Assembly: GCA_017427265.1 (NCBI GenBank)
Contig: JAFRTG010000025.1
Coordinates: forward strand, 1-36,078
Direction of reading: 5' to 3'
Source of the DNA: Oscillospiraceae bacterium
GTDB taxonomy: Bacteria; Bacillota; Clostridia; Oscillospirales; Ruminococcaceae
Length of the DNA: 36,078 nt
Part shown: positions 29,182 to 36,078 of the stretch, piece by piece
Numbering within the stretch: the stretch's first letter is position 1
Layout of the letters: the number at the start of each line of letters is the position of its first letter
The notes under the pieces: model-generated
Told to the model about the DNA's origin: nothing
Database searches by the model: none
The model's input: only the letters and a program-made list of their open reading frames with translations
Program-made: the position numbers and the translations under genes

Positions 29182-30221
29182 CAGTAAAGGCTGCCGGAAT
29201 TGACGACCGGCTGTGCGTCGTGATTGCCGCAGAGCACGACGAGCAGATTGGAAACCATGGCAGCTTTGCGCTCCTCATCCAGTTCGACAGTGTTCTTCTC
29301 ACTGAGCCGGTCCAGCGCCATTTCCACCATACCGACTGCGCCGTCCACGATCATCTTGCGGGCGTCGATGATGGCAGATGCCTGCTGACGCTGCAGCATG
29401 ACCGCAGCAATTTCCGGTGCATATGCAAGGTAGGTGATTCTTGCCTCAAGTATTTCCAGACCGGCCTCCTCGACCTTCTGCTGAATCTCATCGCGGATTC
29501 TCGCCGCAACGACCTCGCTGGAGCCTCTCAGGCTGCCCTCGTCGGCAACGCCGTCACCGGTCGTATCGACATTCGGTGCAACGTCATAGGGATAAACGCG
29601 AACGATGTTGCGCAGCGCACTGTCGCACTGCAGCGAGAGATATTCCTTGTAGTTATCGACATTGAACACAGCCTTGGCAGTATCGGTCACGCGCCACATG
29701 ACTGCAATGCCGATCTCAACAGGATTGCCGAGGCAGTCGTTGATCTTCTGGCGGTTGTTGTTGAGCGTCATGATCTTGAGAGAGATTTTCTTGCTCGGTA
29801 TCTGCATGGAGACCGTGACATCCTGCTTGGTATCTCCGCTTGAAAGCGCGATCGGAGAAGCCGCCGCGACATCGCCGCTCTGGCGCAGCTTTGTGCCGGC
29901 GGCAGGGTTAAAGCCGGTGCAGAACGGGTTGACATAATAGAAGCCGTCGCCCTTGAGCGTACCGACGTACTTGCCGAACAGCGTCAGCACGAGCGCTTCC
30001 TGCGGCTTGAGGATTTTGAAGCCGAGCGCCGGAATCCAGCCGAGGCACATCCAGATAAGACCGATAATAAAGGCGATCATCTGCACCGGAGCAATGCCTC
30101 CCTCCGCACCGAAGCCGGTCACGCCGAATACAAAGAGTGCGATACCTGCTGCATAGAGCAGAAGAATGAGCAGCAGCATTGCCATGCCGTTTTGCTTTTT
30201 GGAGAGTATCATTTCTTTCAT
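29181..30221 (-). CDS. SPFH/band 7 domain membrane protein
   Basis: A 346-residue protein with two N-terminal membrane helices (about 15-35 and 45-65) and an SPFH/band 7 domain (about 65-300): [57 protein letters not shown] and the long helix [16 protein letters not shown]. Relatives form flotillin-like rings that organise membrane proteins or proteolysis. A Ca-like [11 protein letters not shown] stretch sits at about 217-227. Start ATG at 30221 follows AAAGGACA. A promoter is at 30277-30305. Confidence 0.88.
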   Translation of the reverse strand: MKEMILSKKQNGMAMLLLILLLYAAGIALFVFGVTGFGAEGGIAPVQMIAFIIGLIWMCLGWIPALGFKILKPQEALVLTLFGKYVGTLKGDGFYYVNPFCTGFNPAAGTKLRQSGDVAAASPIALSSGDTKQDVTVSMQIPSKKISLKIMTLNNNRQKINDCLGNPVEIGIAVMWRVTDTAKAVFNVDNYKEYLSLQCDSALRNIVRVYPYDVAPNVDTTGDGVADEGSLRGSSEVVAARIRDEIQQKVEEAGLEILEARITYLAYAPEIAAVMLQRQQASAIIDARKMIVDGAVGMVEMALDRLSEKNTVELDEERKAAMVSNLLVVLCGNHDAQPVVNSGSLY

Positions 30222-30276
30222 AGTCTTGTCCTTTCTGTTGGCGGATGATTCCTCTTTCGATCATCCTGATATCAAA

Positions 30277-30305
30277 ATCATATCATATTCAAATCAAATT
30301 GTCAA
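30277..30305 (-). promoter_or_regulatory. Promoter of the SPFH operon
   Basis: Minus strand: TTGACA (30305-30300), 17-base spacer, TATGAT (30282-30277). A second TATGAT overlaps at 30287-30282. Confidence 0.7.
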
Positions 30306-30369
30306 TATACCGGATAAATATTTATCTTTTATTTTTATATGTGCATATATCAGATCATACGGCAAGCAA

Positions 30370-30407
30370 ACAGCAGCCGTCTCTCTGCCCGGAAAGACGG
30401 CTGCTGT
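30370..30407 (-). terminator. Terminator of the second ECF sigma operon
   Basis: A perfect 13-bp stem (30370-30382 with 30395-30407) starts 5 bases after the anti-sigma stop; on the minus strand it is followed by TTGCTTG. Confidence 0.65.
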
Positions 30408-30412
30408 CATTG

Positions 30413-31381
30413 TTATTCGATTTCAACGGAGATCATCAGGTTCATGATCTCATAGATATCTGTGCCGAGATCAAAGACCGCCTCATATGCAATGCCGCTG
30501 TCCCAATCCGGATAATACCCGATCATTCTGCTCCCCCATTCCTCCCGGACATAGAATGTCCTGCCTGAGTATGTGTATGCCGTTCCGAAATCTGAGGCAG
30601 ATGAACCGCTCAGTCTGTCCTGATCCGAAAGATGAACAGCGCCGTTTGCGAAAACATATTCGAGCGAAAGACAAAACGCACGCTCCGAATGAATATTGCC
30701 GTCCGGACTGACAATGCCGATCTTATACTGCAGAAAATCATCGCGTTCGCACCGGACAATCGGGTGCGCAAACGCTTCCTTCGCTTCGTCATAGCTGACG
30801 GCCAGACTCGTGAAAACCGCGCCGGGCGTACCGGGATTGGCAGGCGGTTCGGTGCCGGGGCATGTTTCCGGCAAAGCCGCTGCGGCAGTCGTCGCGGGTT
30901 TGGTCTGAACGGGCGCAGCGGTTGCAGCGGTTGTTTCTGTGCTGTGCACGGCGGTCGCCGCAGCCGTGTCAGAAGCGGCTGTCAGCGCAGCAGCAGTATC
31001 CGTCTGCAGCGCCGTCACAGGCTGTTCCGCGGCAGAATCTGCCGGAGCCGGTTCCGTCCGGTATTCAGCCGCGGTCTGCGCAGTCTGTTCGCCTTCAGCC
31101 GTCTCTGTTTTTGCCGTCCCGGTTTGTACACATTTTTCTGTTCCGGCCGTTGAATCCTGCGGATCGGAAGCAGCCGGCACTGCATCCTCATGCATCGCTG
31201 CCGGAATGTTCTCTTTCGCAGCGTAAAAACGTCCTGCTGCGTACAGCACGCCGCCGAGGATGCATATAACGGAGGCAGCAGCCGTCACGCCTGTCAGACG
31301 GCGGATTCTCCTTTGTTTTTTTTGCAGCGCATGATCCCGTGCCGCCAGCACGGCCGCTGCAATCTGTTCAGAGTTCTTCAT
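30413..31381 (-). CDS. Single-span protein with Ala/Thr-rich stalk, probable anti-sigma factor
   Basis: A 322-residue protein. Residues 1-30 are cytoplasmic and basic (KKQRRIRRLTG), about 31-52 form one membrane helix, about 60-190 are a low-complexity Ala/Thr/Glu stalk likely to be O-glycosylated or wall-spanning, and about 195-322 form an outer folded domain with DRLSGSSASDFGTAYTYS and REEWGSRMIGYYPDWD. ATG at 31381 overlaps the sigma gene by 14 bases and follows GGAGGG. Because of the partner gene it is probably the anti-sigma factor; no zinc site is visible. The outer domain may bind a wall or substrate signal. Confidence 0.65.
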   Translation of the reverse strand: MKNSEQIAAAVLAARDHALQKKQRRIRRLTGVTAAASVICILGGVLYAAGRFYAAKENIPAAMHEDAVPAASDPQDSTAGTEKCVQTGTAKTETAEGEQTAQTAAEYRTEPAPADSAAEQPVTALQTDTAAALTAASDTAAATAVHSTETTAATAAPVQTKPATTAAAALPETCPGTEPPANPGTPGAVFTSLAVSYDEAKEAFAHPIVRCERDDFLQYKIGIVSPDGNIHSERAFCLSLEYVFANGAVHLSDQDRLSGSSASDFGTAYTYSGRTFYVREEWGSRMIGYYPDWDSGIAYEAVFDLGTDIYEIMNLMISVEIE

Positions 31382-31922
31382 ACACAAAGCCCTCCTTTTC
31401 AAGTTCTGATTTCAGTGCCTTTTTCGCACGGTACAGCAAATCGCCGATCTGTTTTTTGCTCTTTTTCATGATACCGGCAATCTCCGCCGTGTCAAAATCC
31501 TCAAAATACATCAGATAAAGCACCTGCGCATATTCTGTTTTCAGCCGTTTCATCGCACGGTGCAATTCGATCCTCTGCTCCTCTTTGAGATATTGCTTTT
31601 CAATATCCGCCTCGTCCGAAAGCTGAAATGCATTGTCGATCGGAAGTGCAGTCACACGCGCACTTTTCCGTATGTAATCAATCGCACAGTGCTTGGCAAT
31701 ACAATAAAGCCATGTCTTAAAATACTTTCTGCCGCTGAACCGCGGTTTTCTGACCGCCAGCCTGATAAATGTTTCCTGCATCAGCTCCTCCGCGACACAG
31801 ATATTCCGGACGATGCTGTTCAGGTACAGCGTCAGACCTTCGTGGTACCTGTCAATGATTTCGATCAGTCCATTGTCATCACCTGCAAGGTAACGGCGGT
31901 AGCGATCCGCATCGTTGCCCAT
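31368..31922 (-). CDS. ECF-type RNA polymerase sigma factor
   Basis: A 184-residue sigma factor: region 2 with VAEELMQETFIRLA and RKYFKTWLYCIAKHCAIDYIR (about 40-85), region 4 with VLYLMYFEDFDTAEIAGI and the helix-turn-helix KKSKKQIGDLLYRAKKAL (about 130-172). It is the second ECF gene in the window and differs clearly from that at 416. ATG at 31922 follows AGGAGG. It overlaps the membrane protein gene, so it is likely held inactive at the membrane until a signal arrives. Confidence 0.88.
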   Translation of the reverse strand: MGNDADRYRRYLAGDDNGLIEIIDRYHEGLTLYLNSIVRNICVAEELMQETFIRLAVRKPRFSGRKYFKTWLYCIAKHCAIDYIRKSARVTALPIDNAFQLSDEADIEKQYLKEEQRIELHRAMKRLKTEYAQVLYLMYFEDFDTAEIAGIMKKSKKQIGDLLYRAKKALKSELEKEGFVYEEL

Positions 31923-32030
31923 CTGATTTCCTCCTTCCGGCGCATCCGCAAATTTGCGTTCTGTATATTGATCGCACGGGCGCCTGATTTTTCGCAGCAG
32001 ATTTTCAAAAATTTTTTTCCTCTCAGCATC

Positions 32031-32059
32031 ATTATAATTGTTTTCCGGACGGAATACAA
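32031..32059 (-). promoter_or_regulatory. Promoter of the second ECF sigma operon
   Basis: Minus strand: TTGTAT (32059-32054), 17-base spacer, TATAAT (32036-32031), about 100 bases before the sigma start. Confidence 0.65.
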
Positions 32060-32067
32060 TATACGAA

Positions 32068-32104
32068 AACAGAGCTGCTTCCGACTACAGAAAGCAGCTC
32101 TGTT
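32068..32104 (-). terminator. Terminator of the SpoIIQ-like gene
   Basis: AACAGAGCTGCTT (32068-32080) pairs perfectly with AAGCAGCTCTGTT (32092-32104); on the minus strand it ends in TTTTCG. The stop is 17 bases before it. Confidence 0.7.
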
Positions 32105-32121
32105 AAAATGCAGGAGATCTT

Positions 32122-32904
32122 TCACGTATTGCCCGCGGGGTTCCCCGCCGCAAAATAGGATTCCGGGTCGAGATAGCGGTCATTGCGGCGCACCTCAAAA
32201 TGCAGGTGCGGTGCCAGTGCCGATTCCGCCTCATTCGTCGCGCCGACTGTTCCGAGCACCGTGCCGCGCGGGATCACATCGCCCGCCTGCACATTCAGAT
32301 TCTCGTTCAGTCCGCAGTAGCGCGTCTCGGTGCCGTCGGCATGAAGCACCGTCACACAGACGCCCCAGAGCGTATCCCGCCCGACAGCCGCAACCGTACC
32401 GTCATCCGTGCAGAGCACCTCTGTTCCGAGCGGTACTGCATAATCATTGCCGTTATGCGTGGACCAGATGCCGGTCGTTTCCGATTTCACGAGCTCTCCC
32501 TGACTGAACCGCTGCAGAATCTCACCCGAAACAGGCATCATCGGCAGCAGCTCAGCCGGTTCGGTTTCCGCAGGAGGCGGTGCGGTTTCAGCCGGAAGCG
32601 CCGGCTCCGTCCGCCGCAGGATTGCAGCTGCTTCCTCCGCGGCTTCTGTCGCTGCGGGCACGGTGCCTGCCGGCTGTGCAGCGGGTACGGGCACAGTCGT
32701 CTGCGGGGGCGGCGGCGCAGTCTGCGGCACCGTGCTCTGCGGAAACGCAGGCTCAGACCGGCTCTGCTCCGGAACCGCCCGCCTGCTCAGCTTGTCCGAT
32801 TCCGACCAGGCGTACCAGCAGGCGGCGCCGACCATTGCAACGCTCAGAGAAAGCGCCGCATAAAAGCTCTTGCCGGTCATACCGGCATGTGTTGTTCGTT
32901 TCAT
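32122..32904 (-). CDS. Membrane-anchored M23 (LytM) protein, SpoIIQ-like
   Basis: A 260-residue protein: membrane helix about 12-32, a Pro/Ala/Glu-rich stalk (about 45-120) and an M23 domain (about 125-250). Zinc ligands His150 and Asp154 (THNGNDY) and His235 in PHLHFEV are present. The other catalytic His is replaced: the family's YxHL reads YCGL (Tyr196, Gly198). That loss is shared with SpoIIQ, the engulfment-zipper protein. ATG at 32904 follows AAGGAAAGG; an upstream in-frame ATG at 32961 is possible. A forespore-type promoter at 32980-33008 supports a sporulation role. Confidence 0.8.
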   Translation of the reverse strand: MKRTTHAGMTGKSFYAALSLSVAMVGAACWYAWSESDKLSRRAVPEQSRSEPAFPQSTVPQTAPPPPQTTVPVPAAQPAGTVPAATEAAEEAAAILRRTEPALPAETAPPPAETEPAELLPMMPVSGEILQRFSQGELVKSETTGIWSTHNGNDYAVPLGTEVLCTDDGTVAAVGRDTLWGVCVTVLHADGTETRYCGLNENLNVQAGDVIPRGTVLGTVGATNEAESALAPHLHFEVRRNDRYLDPESYFAAGNPAGNT

Positions 32905-32979
32905 AATGATCGCCTTTCCTTCACCCGTTCCGCGGGCGTCTTTGTCTTCAAGCCTTGTCATCAGAGCGGCTTTCAGCGA

Positions 32980-33008
32980 TAGTATGAGCCGTTTTTTCAG
33001 TTTTATGC
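32980..33008 (-). promoter_or_regulatory. Forespore (sigma-F/G)-type promoter
   Basis: On the minus strand GCATA (33008-33004), 17-base spacer, CATACTA (32986-32980). This fits the sigma-G consensus GHATR-N18-CATnHTA within one base of spacing. No sigma-A promoter of quality was found in the same interval. Confidence 0.5.
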
Positions 33009-33115
33009 ATCCGCTTTTACTGCCCGATAATTGCGAAAAATACCGACGAGTCATCAGGAAATGCGGTGCAAAATGGTTCCATTTTTATGCATTTGGACAA
33101 AACCGCGCAAAATAC

Positions 33116-33145
33116 TTGCGAAAAGCCTGCATTTTATGATATAAT
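33116..33145 (+). promoter_or_regulatory. Promoter of the dockerin LRR gene
   Basis: TTGCGA (33116-33121), 18-base spacer, TATAAT (33140-33145) with an extended TG (TGATATAAT). Confidence 0.6.
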
Positions 33146-33197
33146 CATGCTGTTCCGGTGTGTCCGGAAATAAAAGGGAAGGGAATTTGAAACATCT

Positions 33198-35525
33198 ATG
33201 AAAGCGAAAAAAATTGCCGCTGTTTTCGCGGCAGCAATGACGCTTTCTGCGGTATGCAGTACCGGGCTGCCGCAGCTGGGTGTCATGCAGAACGGGATCA
33301 CCGTTTGTGCAGCTGATTATCAGAACGGCACAGAAGCCTATCTGACGTATCAGCTCTTCACGGACCGTGCAATCATAACAGCCTGTGAAAAATCAACGGT
33401 CGGCGCTGTCAGAATCCCGGAAACGCTCGGCGGAAAACCGGTTGTTGCAATCGCAGAAAATGCATTCAGCAACTGCAAAAAGATCACATCCGTCGATATG
33501 CCCACAAGTCTGCTTGCCATTGGGGATCAGGCATTTGCAGGCTGTGAGAATCTTTCCGCCGTCAAGCTGAACGAAAAGGCCAGAAACATCGGAAAGGGCG
33601 CCTTCAGCGGCTGCCCGTCTCTGACGCGGATTGCCCTGCCGGACAGCGTTACGGAAATCGGTACCGGCTGCTTCAAGAATGACTCTGCGCTTGCGACTGT
33701 GGGGATCGGCGCAGGGCTGACTGCGGTTCCGGAATCCGCATTTGAGGGCTGCACGAGCCTTGCAAGACTCGATCTGCCGAAAACGGTCAAAACGGTCGGC
33801 AAAGCTGCGTTCCGCGGCTGCAAAACGCTGACTGCTGCCAATTTCTACGCAGGTCTGCAGCGCATCGGCGCACATGCCTTTGAGGACTGCACAAGCCTCA
33901 GCAAGATCACGCTGCCGGATACCGTGCTTGAACTGGAACAGTCCGCATTTGAGGGCTGCTCGGCTCTGAACAGCGTGAAATTCTCCAAGAATCTGAAATG
34001 GATCCCGATTTCCGCCTTCAGCGGCTGCACACAGCTGAAGGAAGTCGAGCTCCCTGAAAAAGTCACAACGATTGATGCGTTCGCATTCTACGGCTGCAAG
34101 TCGCTCTGCGCCCTGACAATGCCGGACGGCATCACTGAAATCGGCTCCTGCGCGTTCAAGGACTGCGCTGCACTGCAGACGCTGCAGATTCCGAAAAAAA
34201 CCGTCACGATCGGCAACAGCACCTTTGAAAACTGCACCGGGCTGCTCTCCTGCATTCTGCCGGACGGTCTGACGTCGCTCGGCGTCAATGCATTCGGCGG
34301 CTGCAGCAGACTCGGCGAAATCGCACTGCCGGATACCGTCGTTACAATCGGTGCAAATGCTTTCCGTGAATGCACCGCGCTGAAAAAAGCAAAGCTCTCC
34401 GATAAGCTGACCTCCATTCCGGCACAGGCATTCTATAAGTGCAGTGCGCTGACTGAGATCACCGTGCCGGATAATGTGACCGGCATTGCCGCCTATGCAT
34501 TCTTCGGATGCAGTTCGATGACTGCGCTGAAAATCGGCGACGGCACCGTTACAATCAAAAACAGCGCTTTCCAGGAATGCGGAAAGCTGACCGATATTTC
34601 CTTCGGACGCAATCTTGTCACAATCGGCTCCGATTCCTTCCGCGACTGTAAGTCGCTGAAAACGCTCAATCTGCCAAACAGCCTTGAAACCTTGGAGATC
34701 CGTGCGTTTTACGGCTGCGACGCGCTCGAAAGCGTCGCCCTGCCGGAGCTGCTCACCGTATTGAACGAGGGTGTATTCTACAACTGCCTGTCGCTCAGAA
34801 CGCTTGATATTCCTGCAAATATCAGGCAGATTGATGCAGATGTATGCTATTACTGCACCGCGCTGGAATCCGTCATCATCCGGAATCCGCAGTGCAAAAT
34901 CTATGAAGCGGACAGCGTGTTCGCCAACCGCTACAAGACGCACAACGCAAAGATCTACGCACCGAACGTCTCCTATGCAAAGAGCTATGCCGATACATAC
35001 GGCTATGCATTCAGCGATCTTTCCAATGCACCGGCCGCACCGTCGGTGCCTGCTGTGACAACTGCTCCGGCACCGGTCACAACGGCGCTCACAACGACAA
35101 CAACTGCGGCTGCCACGACTACGGAAGCAGCAACCACAACCGTCACAACCACGACGACCACCGCTGCTGAAACAACCGCGACGACGACTGAAACGACGAC
35201 AGCCGAGACAACGACGGCCGAAACGACCGTGTCCACGCTGCCCGGCGTATCGAAACAGGTCTATATGCGCGGCGACATCAACAACAGCGGCAAGATTGAC
35301 GCACTGGATTCGCTGCTCGCACTGAGAGCATACGTCAATACGTTCATCGGACTTGACCCGAATCTCAGTGAGCCCGCACGCACGGCAACCGACGTAGATC
35401 AGGACGGACGGATTACGCTGACTGACGCGCAGTTCATTCTGCGGTATTATGTGTACAATACGATCCTGAAATACAATATTTCATGGGATATGATGTTCCT
35501 TGCAGCAAAGCTGAAGCTGCTTTGA
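33198..35525 (+). CDS. BspA-type LRR protein with type I dockerin
   Basis: A 775-residue secreted protein. Signal peptide (about 1-38, ending VCA-AD). Residues about 60-600 are tandem LRR_5/BspA repeats (LPDSVTEIGTGCFKND type). A Thr/Ala-rich linker (about 620-690) leads to a dockerin (about 695-760) with two calcium loops, GDINNSGKIDALDSLLALR and DVDQDGRITLTDAQFIL. Dockerins plug into cohesins, so the protein should dock to a scaffoldin or cell-surface cohesin rather than be anchored by sortase. Likely role: binding substrate or neighbours within a cellulosome-like complex. ATG at 33198 follows AAGGGAAGGG at an unusually long distance of about 14 bases. Confidence 0.9.
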   Translation: MKAKKIAAVFAAAMTLSAVCSTGLPQLGVMQNGITVCAADYQNGTEAYLTYQLFTDRAIITACEKSTVGAVRIPETLGGKPVVAIAENAFSNCKKITSVDMPTSLLAIGDQAFAGCENLSAVKLNEKARNIGKGAFSGCPSLTRIALPDSVTEIGTGCFKNDSALATVGIGAGLTAVPESAFEGCTSLARLDLPKTVKTVGKAAFRGCKTLTAANFYAGLQRIGAHAFEDCTSLSKITLPDTVLELEQSAFEGCSALNSVKFSKNLKWIPISAFSGCTQLKEVELPEKVTTIDAFAFYGCKSLCALTMPDGITEIGSCAFKDCAALQTLQIPKKTVTIGNSTFENCTGLLSCILPDGLTSLGVNAFGGCSRLGEIALPDTVVTIGANAFRECTALKKAKLSDKLTSIPAQAFYKCSALTEITVPDNVTGIAAYAFFGCSSMTALKIGDGTVTIKNSAFQECGKLTDISFGRNLVTIGSDSFRDCKSLKTLNLPNSLETLEIRAFYGCDALESVALPELLTVLNEGVFYNCLSLRTLDIPANIRQIDADVCYYCTALESVIIRNPQCKIYEADSVFANRYKTHNAKIYAPNVSYAKSYADTYGYAFSDLSNAPAAPSVPAVTTAPAPVTTALTTTTTAAATTTEAATTTVTTTTTTAAETTATTTETTTAETTTAETTVSTLPGVSKQVYMRGDINNSGKIDALDSLLALRAYVNTFIGLDPNLSEPARTATDVDQDGRITLTDAQFILRYYVYNTILKYNISWDMMFLAAKLKLL

Positions 35526-35592
35526 TTCTCAGAATCATATCACATAACAAAAGGCGCTGATGTTAAAGTCGATACACATATAAAAGTATCAA

Positions 35593-35631
35593 GCCATAGT
35601 ATTTCTGATCTAAAGTCAGAAGTACTATGGC
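35593..35631 (+). terminator. Terminator of the dockerin LRR gene
   Basis: GCCATAGTAtTTCTGA (35593-35608) pairs with TCAGAAgTACTATGGC (35616-35631), one mismatch, followed by GTTTCTATT. Confidence 0.75.
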
Positions 35632-35638
35632 GTTTCTA

Positions 35639-35667
35639 TTGACAGTGCTGCGATGCTGTGATATAAT
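35639..35667 (+). promoter_or_regulatory. Consensus promoter of the last gene
   Basis: TTGACA (35639-35644), 17-base spacer, TATAAT (35662-35667), all twelve bases consensus. Confidence 0.8.
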
Positions 35668-35712
35668 TGTTACTAACATAAATCGGAATTTAGAAAGGCA
35701 AACAGTGTTGAT

Positions 35713-36078
35713 ATGAAAGCGAAAAAAGCATTAAAGGTAACAGGAATAATTATACTGGTGATTCTTGTACTTGTCATTGTAGTCCTCATTATCACCTCTG
35801 TCATGTTCCGTCTCAGAGTGAACAGGGCAAAGGACTATCTGAAAAATAACGGATACTACAACCTTGTGTCAGCAGGCGATTATAATTTGAATGTTTACTC
35901 ATGCGGCAATGAAAACGGCAGGCATACCATTGTTGCATTAGCGGGCTATCTTGACGGCGAGATGTATATAGGCTGGCGAAGGATGACGGCTCCGCTTGAA
36001 GAGGATAACAGGCTTGTTTTTCTCGACCGTGCAGGATATGGCGTGAGCGATGATTATAAGGGCGCTATGACCGTTGAA
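35713..36078 (+). CDS. Membrane-anchored alpha/beta hydrolase, 5' part only
   Basis: Partial: 122 codons to the window edge. A basic start (MKAKKALK) and a long hydrophobic helix (about 9-35) place the protein at the membrane with the rest outside. The next part follows the alpha/beta-hydrolase pattern: HTIVALAGYLDG in the oxyanion strand position and VFLDRAGYGVSDD, the typical DxxGxGxSD loop. The nucleophile and catalytic His lie beyond the end. ATG at 35713; GAAAGG lies about 13 bases upstream. Outside-facing hydrolases of this type act on lipids or peptides; substrate unknown. Confidence 0.75.
   Translation, partial: MKAKKALKVTGIIILVILVLVIVVLIITSVMFRLRVNRAKDYLKNNGYYNLVSAGDYNLNVYSCGNENGRHTIVALAGYLDGEMYIGWRRMTAPLEEDNRLVFLDRAGYGVSDDYKGAMTVE

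Noticed and set aside
33393-34943. 516-codon minus-strand frame opposite the dockerin LRR gene
   Set aside because: Also a mirror of the LRR repeats; the plus-strand protein has a signal peptide, dockerin and promoter.
35101-35236. ACAACG/ACGACG triplet-rich tract as a repeat or CRISPR-like array
   Set aside because: It encodes the Thr-rich linker of the LRR protein; the periodicity comes from Thr codons, with no spacers.

Overview
The window looks like a chromosomal segment of a Gram-positive, spore-forming gut Clostridium of the Ruminococcus type (Oscillospiraceae). The evidence is two BspA-type leucine-rich-repeat surface proteins with Thr-rich linkers, one ending in an LPQTG sortase signal and one in a type I dockerin, a sortase cluster, an LPXTG/lipobox secretion style, a SpoIIQ-like M23 protein, AGGAGG ribosome sites and consensus TTGACA-N17-TATAAT promoters. 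No tRNA, rRNA or CRISPR array was seen.

Layout. 1-2245: an ECF sigma factor and a translationally overlapping membrane protein (probable anti-sigma), closed by two hairpins. 2416-6135 (minus): a small secreted Cys protein and a 953-residue LPQTG-anchored LRR protein. 6651-10236 (minus): a lactococcin 972-type bacteriocin locus, in transcription order promoter, bacteriocin, intergenic hairpin, DUF1430-like membrane protein, ABC ATPase and a small membrane protein, with overlapping ATGA junctions between the last three. A decayed ABC-exporter fragment lies just upstream. 10850-12755: a small zinc-ribbon protein, then a winged-helix regulator overlapping an alpha/beta hydrolase, bracketed by two near-identical hairpins.

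12820 to about 22400 is an integrated mobilizable element: large serine recombinase, 39-residue basic peptide, large HerA/TraG-like ATPase, mirror-image divergent promoters, an unknown 333-residue protein, a four-gene operon (DUF960, amidoligase, 51-residue membrane peptide, class II glutamine amidotransferase), a possible oriT, a ribbon-helix-helix MobC-like protein and a short relaxase. The amidoligase/amidotransferase/mini-membrane-protein operon is the best candidate for a little-described biochemical system here: its genes overlap or nearly touch, which suggests co-production of an enzyme pair that builds amide (peptide-like) bonds together with a tiny membrane protein.

22400-24700 is a graveyard: a decayed minus-strand reading frame with stop codons and a 5'-truncated IS110-family transposase followed by a structured non-coding end. 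24858-27246 is an operon of a ribbon-helix-helix protein, a secreted protein with a membrane anchor, a sortase and a four-helix membrane protein. 27380-28033 is a cell-wall amidase gene broken by a stop codon. 28172-31922 holds a lipoprotein, an SPFH/band 7 protein overlapping an Arc-like protein, and a second ECF sigma/anti-sigma pair. 32122-35525 holds a SpoIIQ-like M23 protein with a forespore-type promoter and the dockerin-bearing LRR protein. The window ends inside a membrane-anchored alpha/beta hydrolase.

Gene starts were chosen from ribosome sites and conserved N-termini and often differ from the longest open frame. All family assignments are by eye, without database searches.
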